Source: Nocardia bovistercoris
GTDB taxonomy: Bacteria; Actinomycetota; Actinomycetes; Mycobacteriales; Mycobacteriaceae
DNA: 64,000 bases
Assembly (NCBI RefSeq): GCF_015674855.1
Contig: NZ_JADMLG010000018.1
Span: 1-64,000, forward strand
Reading direction: 5' to 3'
Shown here: positions 17,010 to 25,423 of the stretch, one piece after another
How positions within the stretch are numbered: the first letter of the stretch is position 1
Layout of the letters: each line of letters opens with the position of its first letter
Notes under the pieces: generated by a model
What the model was told of the DNA's origin: nothing
Seen by the model: only the letters and a program-made list of their open reading frames with translations
Databases searched by the model: none
Program-made: the position numbers and the translations under genes

Positions 17010-17388
17010 CGTGCATCCTTCGTTCGAATCGACTTCCGCCAAACTTGCGTAACCAAGTGTTCGCTGTGAATAAGCAAGATTCCAGACAGGAAAATGTCAC
17101 GACAAGGTGCGCTCGATAGCGGCATGATCACGAACAGGGGAGTGCGCCGTAATGCCGGCTCGCGTCGGCGCCCGTCTCGGAACGCTCCCGACCGTCCCGC
17201 ACCCCGCCCACACGGCCGGGTTCTCGCCCCGAGCGACACCGAGACACGGCAGTGACCATGGATACTTTCACTTCACCGATCCGGAATCCCGGGAATACGC
17301 GATTCATCCGCCGATCCGACGAACCGGACATGCGGCCGATACCCTTCTTGCGCCGCCCGCCGACTTTCGAGCAGAAAGGCCATCGCGC
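17010..17388. other. Non-coding gap upstream of the CoA-ligase-like gene
   Basis: 379 bases between the divergent secreted-peptide gene and the ligase gene. The frame of the ligase is open through the right half of it, but the translated extension is Arg/Pro/His-rich and unlike the family. I see no palindrome or RNA gene. Confidence 0.5.
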
Positions 17389-18774
17389 ATGGCTCCGGAC
17401 CCGTACCCCCACCTGCTGTCGCTGTTCCGCCGGACCGCCGACACGGTGCCCGCGTACCGGGCGTTCCTCGGCGACAACGGCATCGATCCGTCCGCGATCA
17501 CCGACCCGGCCGCCTTCGCGACCCTGCCGCTCACCACGAAGGCCAACTACCACCGCCGCTACCCGCTGCCGCAGCGCTGCCGCGACGGACGACTCACCGG
17601 ATGCGACCTGATCGCGGTGTCCTCGGGCTCGACCGGCATCCCCACCTACTGGCCGCGCTCGGCCGCCGACGAGGTCGCCGCTACCGCCCGCTTCCGACAG
17701 GTGCTGGTCGACGGTTTCCGCGCCAACGAACGACGCACCCTGGCCGTGGTGTGCTTCCCGCTCGGCACCTGGGTCGGCGGGATCTACACGCTCAACTGCA
17801 CGGCCCGACTGGCGAGCGAATTCGACATCACCATCGTCGCGCCGGGCAACAACAAGGCCGAAATCCTGCGCGTGGTACCCGAACTCGGCGAATACTTCGA
17901 TCAGGTCGTGCTGTTCGGCTATCCGCCGTTCCTCAAGGACGTCATCGACTCCGGCGCACGCGCGGGCATCGACTGGCCTCGGCTCGCGGTGCGAATGGTC
18001 TTGGCGGGCGAGGTGATCAGCGAACAGTGGCGCGACCTGCTGTGCGCACGCACCGGCGCCGACCCGGTACGTGATATCGCCGCACTGTACGGCACCGCCG
18101 ACGCCGGAGTGCTCGGCAACGAGACACCGCTGAGCGTGGCGATCCGCCGCTTCCTCGCCGACCGCCCCGACCTCGCGCGCACGCTGTTCGGCAGCGAGCG
18201 GCTGCCGACCCTGCTGCAATACGACCCGTTCGACCGGTACTTCGAAACCATCGACGGCACACTGGTGTTCACCGCCGACAGCGGCGTGCCGCTCATCCGC
18301 TACCACATCGCCGACGACGGCGGCACACTCACCAACGAGCACCTGCTCGAAACCTGTCGCGCCGAGGGATTCGAGCCGGTGGACGGCCCGGAACTGCCGT
18401 TCGTCTACGTCTTCGGACGGTCACTGCACGCGGTATCGCTCTACGGCGCGAACGTGTTTCCCGAGACGGTGACGATCGGCCTCGAGCAGCCGCCCGCGAG
18501 CGCGTGGGTCACCGGCAAGTTCGTGCTCGAGGTGCCCGAGGACGCCGATGGCGATGTGCGCCTGCGCGTCACGGTCGAACTGGTCCCGGATCACATCGCG
18601 ACCCCCGACGACGCGAGCGCGGTCGCGGAGGTGATCCGGGACGAACTCGTGCGGCGCAACAGCGAATACGCGAACTACGTTCCGCGCGAACGTCATCTGC
18701 CCGAGATCCGACTGCTGCCCGTGGGCGACCCAGACTACTTCCCCGTCGGGGTGAAACATCGCTACACGCGGTAG
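17389..18774 (+). CDS. Phenylacetate-CoA-ligase-like adenylating enzyme
   Basis: 461 residues, the length of the PaaK-like ANL enzymes. The AMP-binding core is LIAVSSGSTGIPTYWPRSA, and an aromatic-box-like motif IAALYGTADAGVLGNETPL follows. The C-terminal subdomain has LPFVYVFGRSLHAVSLYGAN and ends FPVGVKHRYTR with a Lys in the place of the catalytic lysine. The enzyme should activate a carboxylic acid with ATP to the acyl-adenylate and possibly the CoA thioester. The substrate is unknown, and partner genes for aromatic catabolism are absent. ATG 17389 has GAAAGG upstream. A strong bidirectional hairpin follows the gene. Confidence 0.8.
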   Translation: MAPDPYPHLLSLFRRTADTVPAYRAFLGDNGIDPSAITDPAAFATLPLTTKANYHRRYPLPQRCRDGRLTGCDLIAVSSGSTGIPTYWPRSAADEVAATARFRQVLVDGFRANERRTLAVVCFPLGTWVGGIYTLNCTARLASEFDITIVAPGNNKAEILRVVPELGEYFDQVVLFGYPPFLKDVIDSGARAGIDWPRLAVRMVLAGEVISEQWRDLLCARTGADPVRDIAALYGTADAGVLGNETPLSVAIRRFLADRPDLARTLFGSERLPTLLQYDPFDRYFETIDGTLVFTADSGVPLIRYHIADDGGTLTNEHLLETCRAEGFEPVDGPELPFVYVFGRSLHAVSLYGANVFPETVTIGLEQPPASAWVTGKFVLEVPEDADGDVRLRVTVELVPDHIATPDDASAVAEVIRDELVRRNSEYANYVPRERHLPEIRLLPVGDPDYFPVGVKHRYTR

Positions 18775-18828
18775 CGGAGGGTCGTGGCACGACCTGTTCC
18801 GTCGAACAGCCTTCGCGGAACGCGCTCG

Positions 18829-18859
18829 ATGATCCGCGGGCACGGTCCCCGCGGATCAT
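18829..18859. terminator. Bidirectional hairpin terminator
   Basis: A 12-bp perfect stem, ATGATCCGCGGG (18829-18840) and CCCGCGGATCAT (18848-18859), with a 7-base loop. It sits between the converging ligase gene and SDR gene, where it can stop both transcripts. Confidence 0.8.
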
Positions 18860-18881
18860 GCGGCGACAGAAAGCGACTCGA

Positions 18882-19613
18882 CTACTTCGCGTCCGGATGC
18901 AGGCCGGGGTTCTCCGGGTGGACCTGTTCGACGCGGTCGCGCGCGACGTACATGTTCCAGTAGTGCTCGGCCAGATCGTCGGGGTCCGCGATCGGGAAGC
19001 CGGGAGGCGCCTCCCTGGCGGCGAGGGCGGCCTCGGCCGTCTCACTGCGCGCGATGTAAGCGGCGATCGCGAGCGTCCCCACATAGATGCCCTCGGGCGC
19101 CAGTTCGCCGTGCAGCGAGTAGACGTAATTGCGGGCCGCGGACATCACGGGGCCGAAACCGCTCAGATGCGGCAACGGTTGCACGGCGGAATATCCGTGG
19201 GTCAACAGGAACGCGCCGTCGCCACGCTCGGTCCACTCCGGCAGGACCGCGCGCACCACCTCGACCGGGGTGAGCAACAGCAGTGGCAGCAGGGCTTCCA
19301 GCGCGGCGGCATCGAGCTGCGCGGCCGGAATGAAGCCCTGCTCACCGCCGATGGGACCGTATTCGACGACATCTATGCGGCCGAACTGCGCGCGAATCGC
19401 CGCGATCAGATCCGGCACGCCCGCCGGATACGACAGGTCGGCGGAGAAACCCGCCGCCTCGATCCCATCGGCCGCCAGCGTCTCGACGAGCGTGTCGAGA
19501 CGATCCTTGCGCCGCGCCACCAGAGCGACCCGGAAACCCTCGCGCCCGAAGCGGCGCGCGACCGACGTGCCGAGACCGGTGCCCGCCCCGAAGACGGCGA
19601 TGACTTTCGACAT
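18882..19613 (-). CDS. Atypical SDR-family protein
   Basis: 243 residues from ATG 19613, preceded by GGGGAG. The N-terminal Rossmann motif is intact (VIAVFGAGTGLGTSVARRFG). The central region departs from active SDRs: the NNAG motif position reads VVEYGPIGGEQG, and the expected Tyr-x3-Lys site reads SGFGPVMSAARNYV, with neither residue in register. It may therefore bind NAD(P) without classical oxidoreductase chemistry. It is divergent from an HxlR-family regulator, the usual control arrangement for this class. Confidence 0.82.
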   Translation of the reverse strand: MSKVIAVFGAGTGLGTSVARRFGREGFRVALVARRKDRLDTLVETLAADGIEAAGFSADLSYPAGVPDLIAAIRAQFGRIDVVEYGPIGGEQGFIPAAQLDAAALEALLPLLLLTPVEVVRAVLPEWTERGDGAFLLTHGYSAVQPLPHLSGFGPVMSAARNYVYSLHGELAPEGIYVGTLAIAAYIARSETAEAALAAREAPPGFPIADPDDLAEHYWNMYVARDRVEQVHPENPGLHPDAK

Positions 19614-19717
19614 GTGACTCCCCAATTCCTACTTTTTGTGTGGAACCCCAGAATGGGCCATTATTGAGACCCGTACAAAAGGCACATCCGTGTCCGTGCC
19701 GGAGGGAAATGTGCGCT

Positions 19718-20116
19718 ATGCAGGGTAGAGACCTGATCTCGACGATCGGCCCGTGCGCCGGCATGTCGCCCGAACGCGTCGAATCGATCCGCCAGATCCT
19801 CGACCGGGTCGGCGACAAGTGGAGCCTGCTCGTCATCGCCGTCCTCGAAGACGGTCCCCTGCGCTACACCGACCTACAGACCGCAGTCTCCGGCATCTCC
19901 CAGCGCATGCTCACCCTCACCCTGCGCCAACTAGGCCAGGACGGCCTGGTGAGCAGAACCTCCTACCCGGAAGTGCCGCCCCGCGTGGAATACGAACTGA
20001 CCCCGCTGGGTCGAGGACTGATCCAGGTCGTCACCTCACTGATCGCCTGGGTGTCCGAACACCACGACGAGATCCACCACAACCGGGTGCGCGCGGGCGT
20101 TCGATCGGCGGGCTGA
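19718..20116 (+). CDS. HxlR-family transcriptional regulator
   Basis: 132 residues. The HxlR winged helix is clear: CAGMSPERVESIRQILDRVG, DKWSLLVIAVLEDGPLRYTD, GISQRMLTLTLRQLGQDGLV and PPRVEYELTPLGRGL. An N-terminal Cys (PCAG) could sense oxidants or electrophiles, as in related MarR/HxlR sensors, but this is only a possibility. It is divergent from the atypical SDR gene. The gap holds an imperfect dyad (CTTTTTGTGTGG near 19632 against CCGTACAAAAGG near 19674) that could be its operator. ATG 19718 is chosen; ATG 19709 is in frame but sits two bases from the GGAGGG. Confidence 0.88.
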   Translation: MQGRDLISTIGPCAGMSPERVESIRQILDRVGDKWSLLVIAVLEDGPLRYTDLQTAVSGISQRMLTLTLRQLGQDGLVSRTSYPEVPPRVEYELTPLGRGLIQVVTSLIAWVSEHHDEIHHNRVRAGVRSAG

Positions 20117-20223
20117 CAGCGCGCAGCAAGACGCTGCGCCCCGGTGCGTCGAGTACGGATCGTTCGAAATTCGCTCTCACGCAACGCGCCCAGGTCGACA
20201 CCGGGCGCGCTTCGCCCTGCCTG

Positions 20224-20556
20224 TCACGAGAACCGTTCCCATGCCGACTGACGGCGCATTCCGAGCGCTTCGCCGACACGGTCCCAGGACATTCCGCGTC
20301 GGCGAGCCTCGCCGACCCAGCAGCGCAGGTCGTCGTCGACCTGGTGGCGAATCGCGTCGATGCGCGGCAGATGAGCGAGAAGGGTGTCGTCGTCGATGCC
20401 CTCCCACACGGGAGTGGTGCGTTTCGGCCCGTCCGGCTTGTTCTTGATGACCTCGGCGCTCAGGGCCACGCAGGCGTCGCAGATGTAGACACCCGCGCCT
20501 GCGACGAGGGTGTCGACGTCCTCGGCCGAGCGGTTGCAGAAGGAGCAGCGGTTCAC
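20224..20556 (-). CDS. ClpX C4-type zinc-finger protein with C-terminal helix-turn-helix
   Basis: 110 residues from GTG 20556. The N-terminus is a ClpX-type C4 zinc finger: Cys4-x2-Cys7 and Cys26-x2-Cys29 (RCSFCNRSAEDVDTL and YICDACVAL). There is no ClpX ATPase. The C-terminal RGMSWDRVGEALGMRRQSAW resembles the short helix-turn-helix found in many small actinobacterial proteins. It could be a DNA-binding or adaptor protein. Two identical-pattern palindromes lie just upstream of the start (20569-20614) and suggest autoregulation. Confidence 0.8.
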   Translation of the reverse strand: MNRCSFCNRSAEDVDTLVAGAGVYICDACVALSAEVIKNKPDGPKRTTPVWEGIDDDTLLAHLPRIDAIRHQVDDDLRCWVGEARRRGMSWDRVGEALGMRRQSAWERFS

Positions 20557-20568
20557 AACAGATCCCTT

Positions 20569-20614
20569 CGTCAGGTTGACCCTGACAAACTAGCGCGTCA
20601 GGATTGACCTGACA
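20569..20614. promoter_or_regulatory. Tandem palindromic operators GTCAGG-N5-CCTGAC
   Basis: Two copies of a perfect 6-bp dyad with a 5-base spacer: GTCAGG-TTGAC-CCTGAC (20570-20586) and GTCAGG-ATTGA-CCTGAC (20597-20613). Their centres are 27 bases apart. They lie 13-58 bases upstream of the zinc-finger gene start and must overlap its promoter. Confidence 0.8.
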
Positions 20615-20693
20615 AGGGTGTGAGATCCGTCGGACGGTAGCCGGCCTCGCGTCGCCGGGGGCCGCGCCTCGAACCGGGCTGTCCGAGCGGACT

Positions 20694-21272
20694 CTATTTC
20701 CGCGAGTCGCCAGTTGGCGGTGTGCGTGTGAGGCCATTGCGGACTATGGCCAGTAGGCGGTCGGCCTGGGCGGCGTCGGATGCGGCGCGGCCGATTCCGT
20801 TGGCGGAGGCGAGCAGGTCGGCGAGGTCGAGGTCGGCTTCGACGGCGCCCGCGTTCTGCGCCCGGTGCAGCAGATCGGCGGCGGCGGTGTGCATCGTCTC
20901 GTGCCATTCTCGGTACAGTGCGGATCGCTGACCGGCCTCGTCCTCTGAAATCGAAAGGGCGAGTTCGCTTTTGGTGGAGATGTGGGCAATGAAGGCGCGT
21001 AGCCAGGCGAACAGCGCATCGGCGGGCGATGGGTCGGCGAGCAATGTCCGGCCGAGTTCGCCCAGTGCGGTGACCTCCTCGGCGTAGACGGCGACGACCA
21101 TGTCGCCGCGAGTGGGGAAATGGCGGTACATCGTCGCATTGCCGACCCCGGCGCGGCGCGCGATCTCATCGAGCGGGGCGGTCACGCCGAGTTCGTCGAA
21201 TACCTCCCTCGCGGCCGAGAGTACCAGTTCGTAGTTGCGGCGCGCGTCGGCGCGACGTGGTCGGTCGACCAT
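20694..21272 (-). CDS. TetR-family transcriptional regulator
   Basis: 192 residues. The TetR HTH is evident (VLSAAREVFDELGVTAPLDE, IARRAGVGNATMYRHFPTRG). The C-terminal domain contains the pattern DEAGQRSALYREWHETMHTA of the SbtR-like actinobacterial group. ATG 21272 follows an excellent AGGAGG. It is divergent from the SnoaL-like gene at 21364, with two mirror-image GGGGAACTCCCC operators between them, so it very probably represses that gene and itself. Confidence 0.92.
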   Translation of the reverse strand: MVDRPRRADARRNYELVLSAAREVFDELGVTAPLDEIARRAGVGNATMYRHFPTRGDMVVAVYAEEVTALGELGRTLLADPSPADALFAWLRAFIAHISTKSELALSISEDEAGQRSALYREWHETMHTAAADLLHRAQNAGAVEADLDLADLLASANGIGRAASDAAQADRLLAIVRNGLTRTPPTGDSRK

Positions 21273-21289
21273 CTGCCTCCTTGCCAAGT

Positions 21290-21337
21290 GGGGAACTCCC
21301 CGGTTAGCCTAGCAATCGAATAAACGGGGAGTTCCCC
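21290..21337. promoter_or_regulatory. Paired TetR operators
   Basis: GGGGAACTCCCC (21290-21301) and its exact reverse complement GGGGAGTTCCCC (21326-21337) lie between the divergent TetR and SnoaL-like genes. Each is itself a near-palindrome, and similarity extends outward into flanking AA/TTA bases. Their centres are 36 bases apart. Confidence 0.85.
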
Positions 21338-21363
21338 ATTTACCTGCTGAGAGAGGTCTTCGA

Positions 21364-21774
21364 ATGCTGGACATCACCGCGGCGGATCGAATCGCGATAC
21401 ACGAGACGATCGCGCTGCACGGACATGTGGCCGACGACCGCGACTGGGATCGGTGGGGTGAGCTGTATACCGACGATGTGGTGCTCGACCTGGAAGATTT
21501 CGGGAGCGGCACGACCCGCGGCCTCGCGGCGCTGCGGAAAATGGCACGCGACACCCAGAGCGACCCGACCCAGCCGCTCGGGCATCACGTGACCAACATC
21601 GTCGTGGTCGCCGAGGACGGCGACCGGGTGCGGGCGCGATCCAAGGGTCTGGCGGTCAACGCGGACGGGACGAGCGGGACCGTCGTCTACGAGGACACGC
21701 TCCGCCGGGAACCGCAGGGCTGGCGCATCTGCCACCGCAAGGCCCTCGCCCGCCGCGCACCCGCGCAGGCTTGA
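21364..21774 (+). CDS. SnoaL/NTF2-like protein
   Basis: 136 residues, a clear SnoaL_4/NTF2-like fold: DRIAIHETIALHGHVADDRD, WDRWGELYTDDVVLDLEDFG, QPLGHHVTNIVVVAEDG and GWRICHRKALARRAP. The His/Asp pattern recalls scytalone dehydratase and aromatic-ring dioxygenase small-subunit relatives, so a small hydratase or ligand binder is plausible. It is the divergent partner and probable target of the TetR repressor at 20694-21272. Confidence 0.82.
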   Translation: MLDITAADRIAIHETIALHGHVADDRDWDRWGELYTDDVVLDLEDFGSGTTRGLAALRKMARDTQSDPTQPLGHHVTNIVVVAEDGDRVRARSKGLAVNADGTSGTVVYEDTLRREPQGWRICHRKALARRAPAQA

Positions 21775-21801
21775 CGCCGCGGCGGTGGTCGCCCGCGTCC
21801 G

Positions 21802-22596
21802 TCAGGGTGTGACGGCCGGTGCGCGGAGCAGATCGGCCAGGAGGGTCGGGGCGGTCAGCGGGAGGAGGTGGTTGTGGTCGGGGACGACGGTGGTGCGCGT
21901 GTCGGGCAGCATCGCGGCGAGATGCCCGATCACCCGGTGGGTGAAGGGCGGGCTGTCACCACCCGCGACGAGATGGACGGGTGATTCGATGCGGCGGGCG
22001 AGGTCTCGGTCGAAGTGCCATGAGTTGAGTGCGGGCGCTTCGCCGCTGAAGCAGTAACCGCATTCGCGTTCGGCCCGTTCGAGTCCGTCGGGACCGAGCG
22101 CGGACTCGATGACCTCGCGGAAGTGCGGCCCGCACACCGCCGCCAGGAAGGTGTCGAAGGCGGTGCGCAGATCGCCCGCGGCGGCCGCGCCGATCGCCGC
22201 GCCGAGGACGGGGCCGAGCACGGCGCCGACGGCCGCGCGGTCTTGCGGCGGCAGGAGCGGGTCGATCAGGGGTGGTTCGATGAGGACGAGTTCGCCGACC
22301 AGGTCCGGGTGGTCGAGCGCGAGTTGCAGTGCGAAGACCGTTCCCGAGGAGTGGGCGAGTATCCGCGCCCGCTCGATTCCGAGGCGCCGCAACAGGTTCG
22401 CGCATTCGGCGGCGTGGTCGGCGACCGTGAGCGGTTCGGCGGGCGCCTGGTCGGTGTATCCGGTGCGGGTCACGCTGATGCGGCGCAGGTCCGCGACGGC
22501 AGGCTCGCGTTGCAGGGGGACGAACCAGTCGGTGAAGACGGCCGCGTGGATGAGGACCAGCGGGTCGCCGTTGCCACCGGAATCGTGGTAGCGCAT
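21802..22596 (-). CDS. Alpha/beta hydrolase
   Basis: 264 residues. The nucleophile elbow AHSSG (Ser83) lies in a typical strand-turn-helix (ARILAHSSGTVFALQLALDH). The oxyanion region is PLVLIHAAVF, and the catalytic His is in VVPDHNHLLPL. The acid is probably the Asp in HLVAGGDSPPF. The substrate is unknown. The gene starts 33 bases after the VOC gene in the same direction, so the two are likely one operon facing a TetR gene. Confidence 0.88.
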   Translation of the reverse strand: MRYHDSGGNGDPLVLIHAAVFTDWFVPLQREPAVADLRRISVTRTGYTDQAPAEPLTVADHAAECANLLRRLGIERARILAHSSGTVFALQLALDHPDLVGELVLIEPPLIDPLLPPQDRAAVGAVLGPVLGAAIGAAAAGDLRTAFDTFLAAVCGPHFREVIESALGPDGLERAERECGYCFSGEAPALNSWHFDRDLARRIESPVHLVAGGDSPPFTHRVIGHLAAMLPDTRTTVVPDHNHLLPLTAPTLLADLLRAPAVTP

Positions 22597-22629
22597 GGGG
22601 ATTCTCCTGTTTTCGTTGTGGGTCTGGAG

Positions 22630-23013
22630 TCAATCGGCGTAGAGGCGAAGTTCGATGCCGTCGGGGTCGTGCAGGCCGACGAGGACGGCGCCGCCGCGGT
22701 GCCCGGTGACGATGCCGCTATTGGCTTGGCCGAGTGCGGCGAAGTGCTCGGCCCAGGCGTGCACGCCGTCGCGGGTCGCGACGCCGAGCGCGACGAGGTC
22801 GAAGCCGGAGAGGGCGGCGGCGCGCTCGGGGTCGTGACGGAGCGCGATCGATATTGTCCCGCCGGGGTTTTCGAGGGCGACGCCACGCAGTTCGCCCTCC
22901 TCGATGAATTCGATCGCCACCGTCAGGCCGAGCACGCGCCGGTACCAGTCGGCGCCGGCGCGCACGTCGCTGACGGGGATCTTCACGTGATGGATCGGTG
23001 CCAGGTCGGGCAT
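22630..23013 (-). CDS. VOC-family protein (glyoxalase/bleomycin resistance fold)
   Basis: 127 residues with the paired beta-alpha-beta-beta-beta modules of the vicinal oxygen chelate superfamily: IHHVKIPVSDVRAGADWYRR and VLGLTVAIEFIEEG at the N-terminus, and GGAVLVGLHDPDGIELRLYA at the C-terminus. The metal-ligand positions (His near residue 8, Glu near residue 121) are retained, so it could be an enzyme. It heads a two-gene unit with the alpha/beta hydrolase, divergent from a TetR repressor with elaborate operators. Confidence 0.88.
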   Translation of the reverse strand: MPDLAPIHHVKIPVSDVRAGADWYRRVLGLTVAIEFIEEGELRGVALENPGGTISIALRHDPERAAALSGFDLVALGVATRDGVHAWAEHFAALGQANSGIVTGHRGGAVLVGLHDPDGIELRLYAD

Positions 23014-23026
23014 CGGTCAACTCCAT

Positions 23027-23073
23027 TTCGCTAGAGTGAGCTCTAGTGAGTCACTAGAGTAGTCTCTAGCGAA
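23027..23073. promoter_or_regulatory. Nested TetR operators with four CTAGAG-type half-sites
   Basis: Outer perfect arms TTCGCTAGAG (23027-23036) and CTCTAGCGAA (23064-23073) enclose a perfect 19-bp palindrome CTCTAGTGAGTCACTAGAG (23041-23059). The element fills the gap between the VOC gene and the TetR gene and reaches the TetR start codon. Confidence 0.88.
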
Positions 23074-23714
23074 TGAGCGATCCTGTCAAGAAGGCGCCGG
23101 GCAGCCGGGCCGAGAAGACACGCCTGACCAAACGGCGGATTGTCGCCGCTTCGGCGGAACTGTTCCTCGGCCAGGGCTACGGCGCCACGACACTCGACCA
23201 GGTCGCCGCCCGCGCGGGTGTCGCGGTGCAGACCGTCTACTTCCACTTCGGCAACAAGGCCACGCTGCTCAAGGAGGCGCTGGACGTGGCCGCCGTCGGC
23301 GACGACGAGCCGGTCGCACTGCTGGACCGCCCGTGGTTCCGACAGGTGTCCGCCGAACCCGACCCGGTCCGGGTGATCGAATTGTGGACATTCGGCGGTC
23401 GCGAGATCCTGGAACGAGTCGGCCCATTGCTGACCGTCATCCGCGGCGCCGTCGGCGCCGACCCCGACCTCGCCGCGCAGTGGGAGGTCAACCAGGACCA
23501 GCGCCGCACCGCCTTCCGCGCTCTGGCCGACCTGCTCGCCGAACGCGGCGCGCTACGCCGAGGACTCACCGTCGAGGCTGCCGCCGACCTCGCCTTCCTC
23601 ATCTCCAGCGCGGAGAACTACATCATCGCCACAGCCGTCCTCGGCTGGACACCGCGACACTGGGAGAACGCCACCGCCACGCACCTGGCCACCGCTCTCC
23701 TCGGCGCCGAGTAG
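23073..23714 (+). CDS. TetR-family transcriptional regulator
   Basis: 213 residues. Typical TetR HTH: RRIVAASAELFLGQGYGATT, LDQVAARAGVAVQTVYFHFG. The ATG at 23073 sits at the very edge of the palindromic operator and has no Shine-Dalgarno sequence, so the transcript may be leaderless. It should repress itself and the divergent VOC/hydrolase pair. The ligand domain is not recognisable. Confidence 0.9.
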   Translation: MSDPVKKAPGSRAEKTRLTKRRIVAASAELFLGQGYGATTLDQVAARAGVAVQTVYFHFGNKATLLKEALDVAAVGDDEPVALLDRPWFRQVSAEPDPVRVIELWTFGGREILERVGPLLTVIRGAVGADPDLAAQWEVNQDQRRTAFRALADLLAERGALRRGLTVEAAADLAFLISSAENYIIATAVLGWTPRHWENATATHLATALLGAE

Positions 23715-23774
23715 CTCTCCCGGACAGATCAGAGCCGGTTCGCATCCGAGTGGCGAGCACGTCGCTCCTTCGTT

Positions 23775-25175
23775 CTACGAGTAGATGACGTCGGCGCCTT
23801 CCGTTGCCCCGGAGCGTGATTCGCGTGCGGCGGTCTGGCGATACCGGAGGTAGGTCGCGGCGGCTCGAGCGACCCATCCCACGACGATTCCGTAGTACAC
23901 GCCGAGCAACCCGTGATCGCCCACGAACGTGAACCCCCACACCGCGGGCAGTGTGACGCACAGGGTGGAGAACAGCGAGGCGTACATGACGCCCTTGGTG
24001 TCGGCGGCGGCGCGGAGTTGGGCGGCGTAGATGGTCGCCACCGCCATGATCGGGGTGACGAGCGGCAGCGTCCACGCCACCGCGACCGCGGCCTCCACCA
24101 CGGCGGGATCGCCCGTGACCAGGGCGAAGGATCGGTCGGCGGTCACGGTGAGCGCCGTGGCGACCGTGCAGGACATGGCGAGCATGAGGACCGCGCCCGC
24201 GCGGGCGAACGCGATCCGACCTTCGCGGTCGCCCGCGCCGATGCGTTGGCCGACGAGTATCGCCGTGGCTGCGCCCGTCCCGTAGACGAACATCCAGATC
24301 AGTGCCGTCGCGATGCCGACCACGCGGTGCGCGGCCAGACTCACCGTGCCCAGACTGCCCGCCACACCGACCACGACCACGTCCGCGCCGTAGCTGACCA
24401 CGCTGAACACCAGATCCGGCATCGCGATCGCCGTCCACGGTCTCGCCAGCCGACGATCGACGCCCCAGCCCTCACCGGAGCGACCGAGCATCGCGCGCGC
24501 TCGCCGATACAGCATCCCCGCGCCCGCCGCGATCGCGGTGACCGACCCGATCGCCGACCCGATCGGCCCGAGTTTCACCGCGAAGATCAGGATCGCCGAC
24601 ATCGACAGGTTGATCACCGCGACCAACACCGCCACCCGCGCCGCCCCGCCGGTGTCACCGGTGCCCGCGAGCAAGCCGCGCAGATGCGCCGTCATGGCGG
24701 TGAACGGCAACGCGCACAACAGGATCCACATCATCGCCGTGGCCTGCCCGCGATCGAGGCCGTCCGGCGCGGTCAGCGCGACAACACCCGGTGTCGTGAC
24801 CGCGCCGAGCATCGCGAAGCAAGCGCCGATGAGCGCGCCACCGGCCAGCCCCGTGCCCGCCAGCCGTCGGATCGCCGCCTGGTCGCCCGCCCCATACCAG
24901 CGGGCGACCAGCACCTGGGTGGCCGACCCCCACGGTACGACCAGCGCGGTCGCGAGGATCCACACCGGAACCACCAGCGCGGCTATTCCGAGCGCGTCGG
25001 TGGAATAGTGACCCAGCAGCGCCGTATCGGTCGCCCCGAGCACGACCGTCGTCGCCGACGTGAGAATGATCGGCATCGCGATCCCCGACACCTGCCGAAT
25101 CCGCCCGAGGAATCCGGTTTCCGATCTTCGCCGAGTGGTGCGTGTCCCGATCACCGAGCCGCCCCCGACATGCAC
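23775..25175 (-). CDS. MATE-family efflux transporter
   Basis: 466 residues with about twelve hydrophobic segments, in two six-helix halves. MATE-type landmarks include AMPIILTSATTVVLGATDTA, ALVVPWGSATQVLVARWYGA and, in the second half, AATAILVGQRIGAGDREGRI. The family exports cationic drugs, polyketides or metabolites using H+ or Na+ gradients. It starts at GTG 25175. A later in-frame GTG (VIGTRTTRRR) is possible. No adjacent regulator is apparent. Confidence 0.9.
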   Translation of the reverse strand: MHVGGGSVIGTRTTRRRSETGFLGRIRQVSGIAMPIILTSATTVVLGATDTALLGHYSTDALGIAALVVPVWILATALVVPWGSATQVLVARWYGAGDQAAIRRLAGTGLAGGALIGACFAMLGAVTTPGVVALTAPDGLDRGQATAMMWILLCALPFTAMTAHLRGLLAGTGDTGGAARVAVLVAVINLSMSAILIFAVKLGPIGSAIGSVTAIAAGAGMLYRRARAMLGRSGEGWGVDRRLARPWTAIAMPDLVFSVVSYGADVVVVGVAGSLGTVSLAAHRVVGIATALIWMFVYGTGAATAILVGQRIGAGDREGRIAFARAGAVLMLAMSCTVATALTVTADRSFALVTGDPAVVEAAVAVAWTLPLVTPIMAVATIYAAQLRAAADTKGVMYASLFSTLCVTLPAVWGFTFVGDHGLLGVYYGIVVGWVARAAATYLRYRQTAARESRSGATEGADVIYS

Positions 25176-25423
25176 TCGTCCATGACGAGACTCTAATCAG
25201 TTCCTCGACAGCAACTTCCGAACGGGCGAAAGGGTCGAGGTGTCAGGAGGTTCGGGACGGCGATCGGAGGCGGGTTGCCGAGAGATCGCGTGATTCACGT
25301 GGAACCCGGAGTGCACTCGGTGCCGATTCCGGGCTCGACGTGAAAAGTGTTGTGACACAGTCGATTATCGACCGATTTGCATGCTGTGCCGATCGGCGGC
25401 GACTGCACGCGAGCGGCGAGCGC

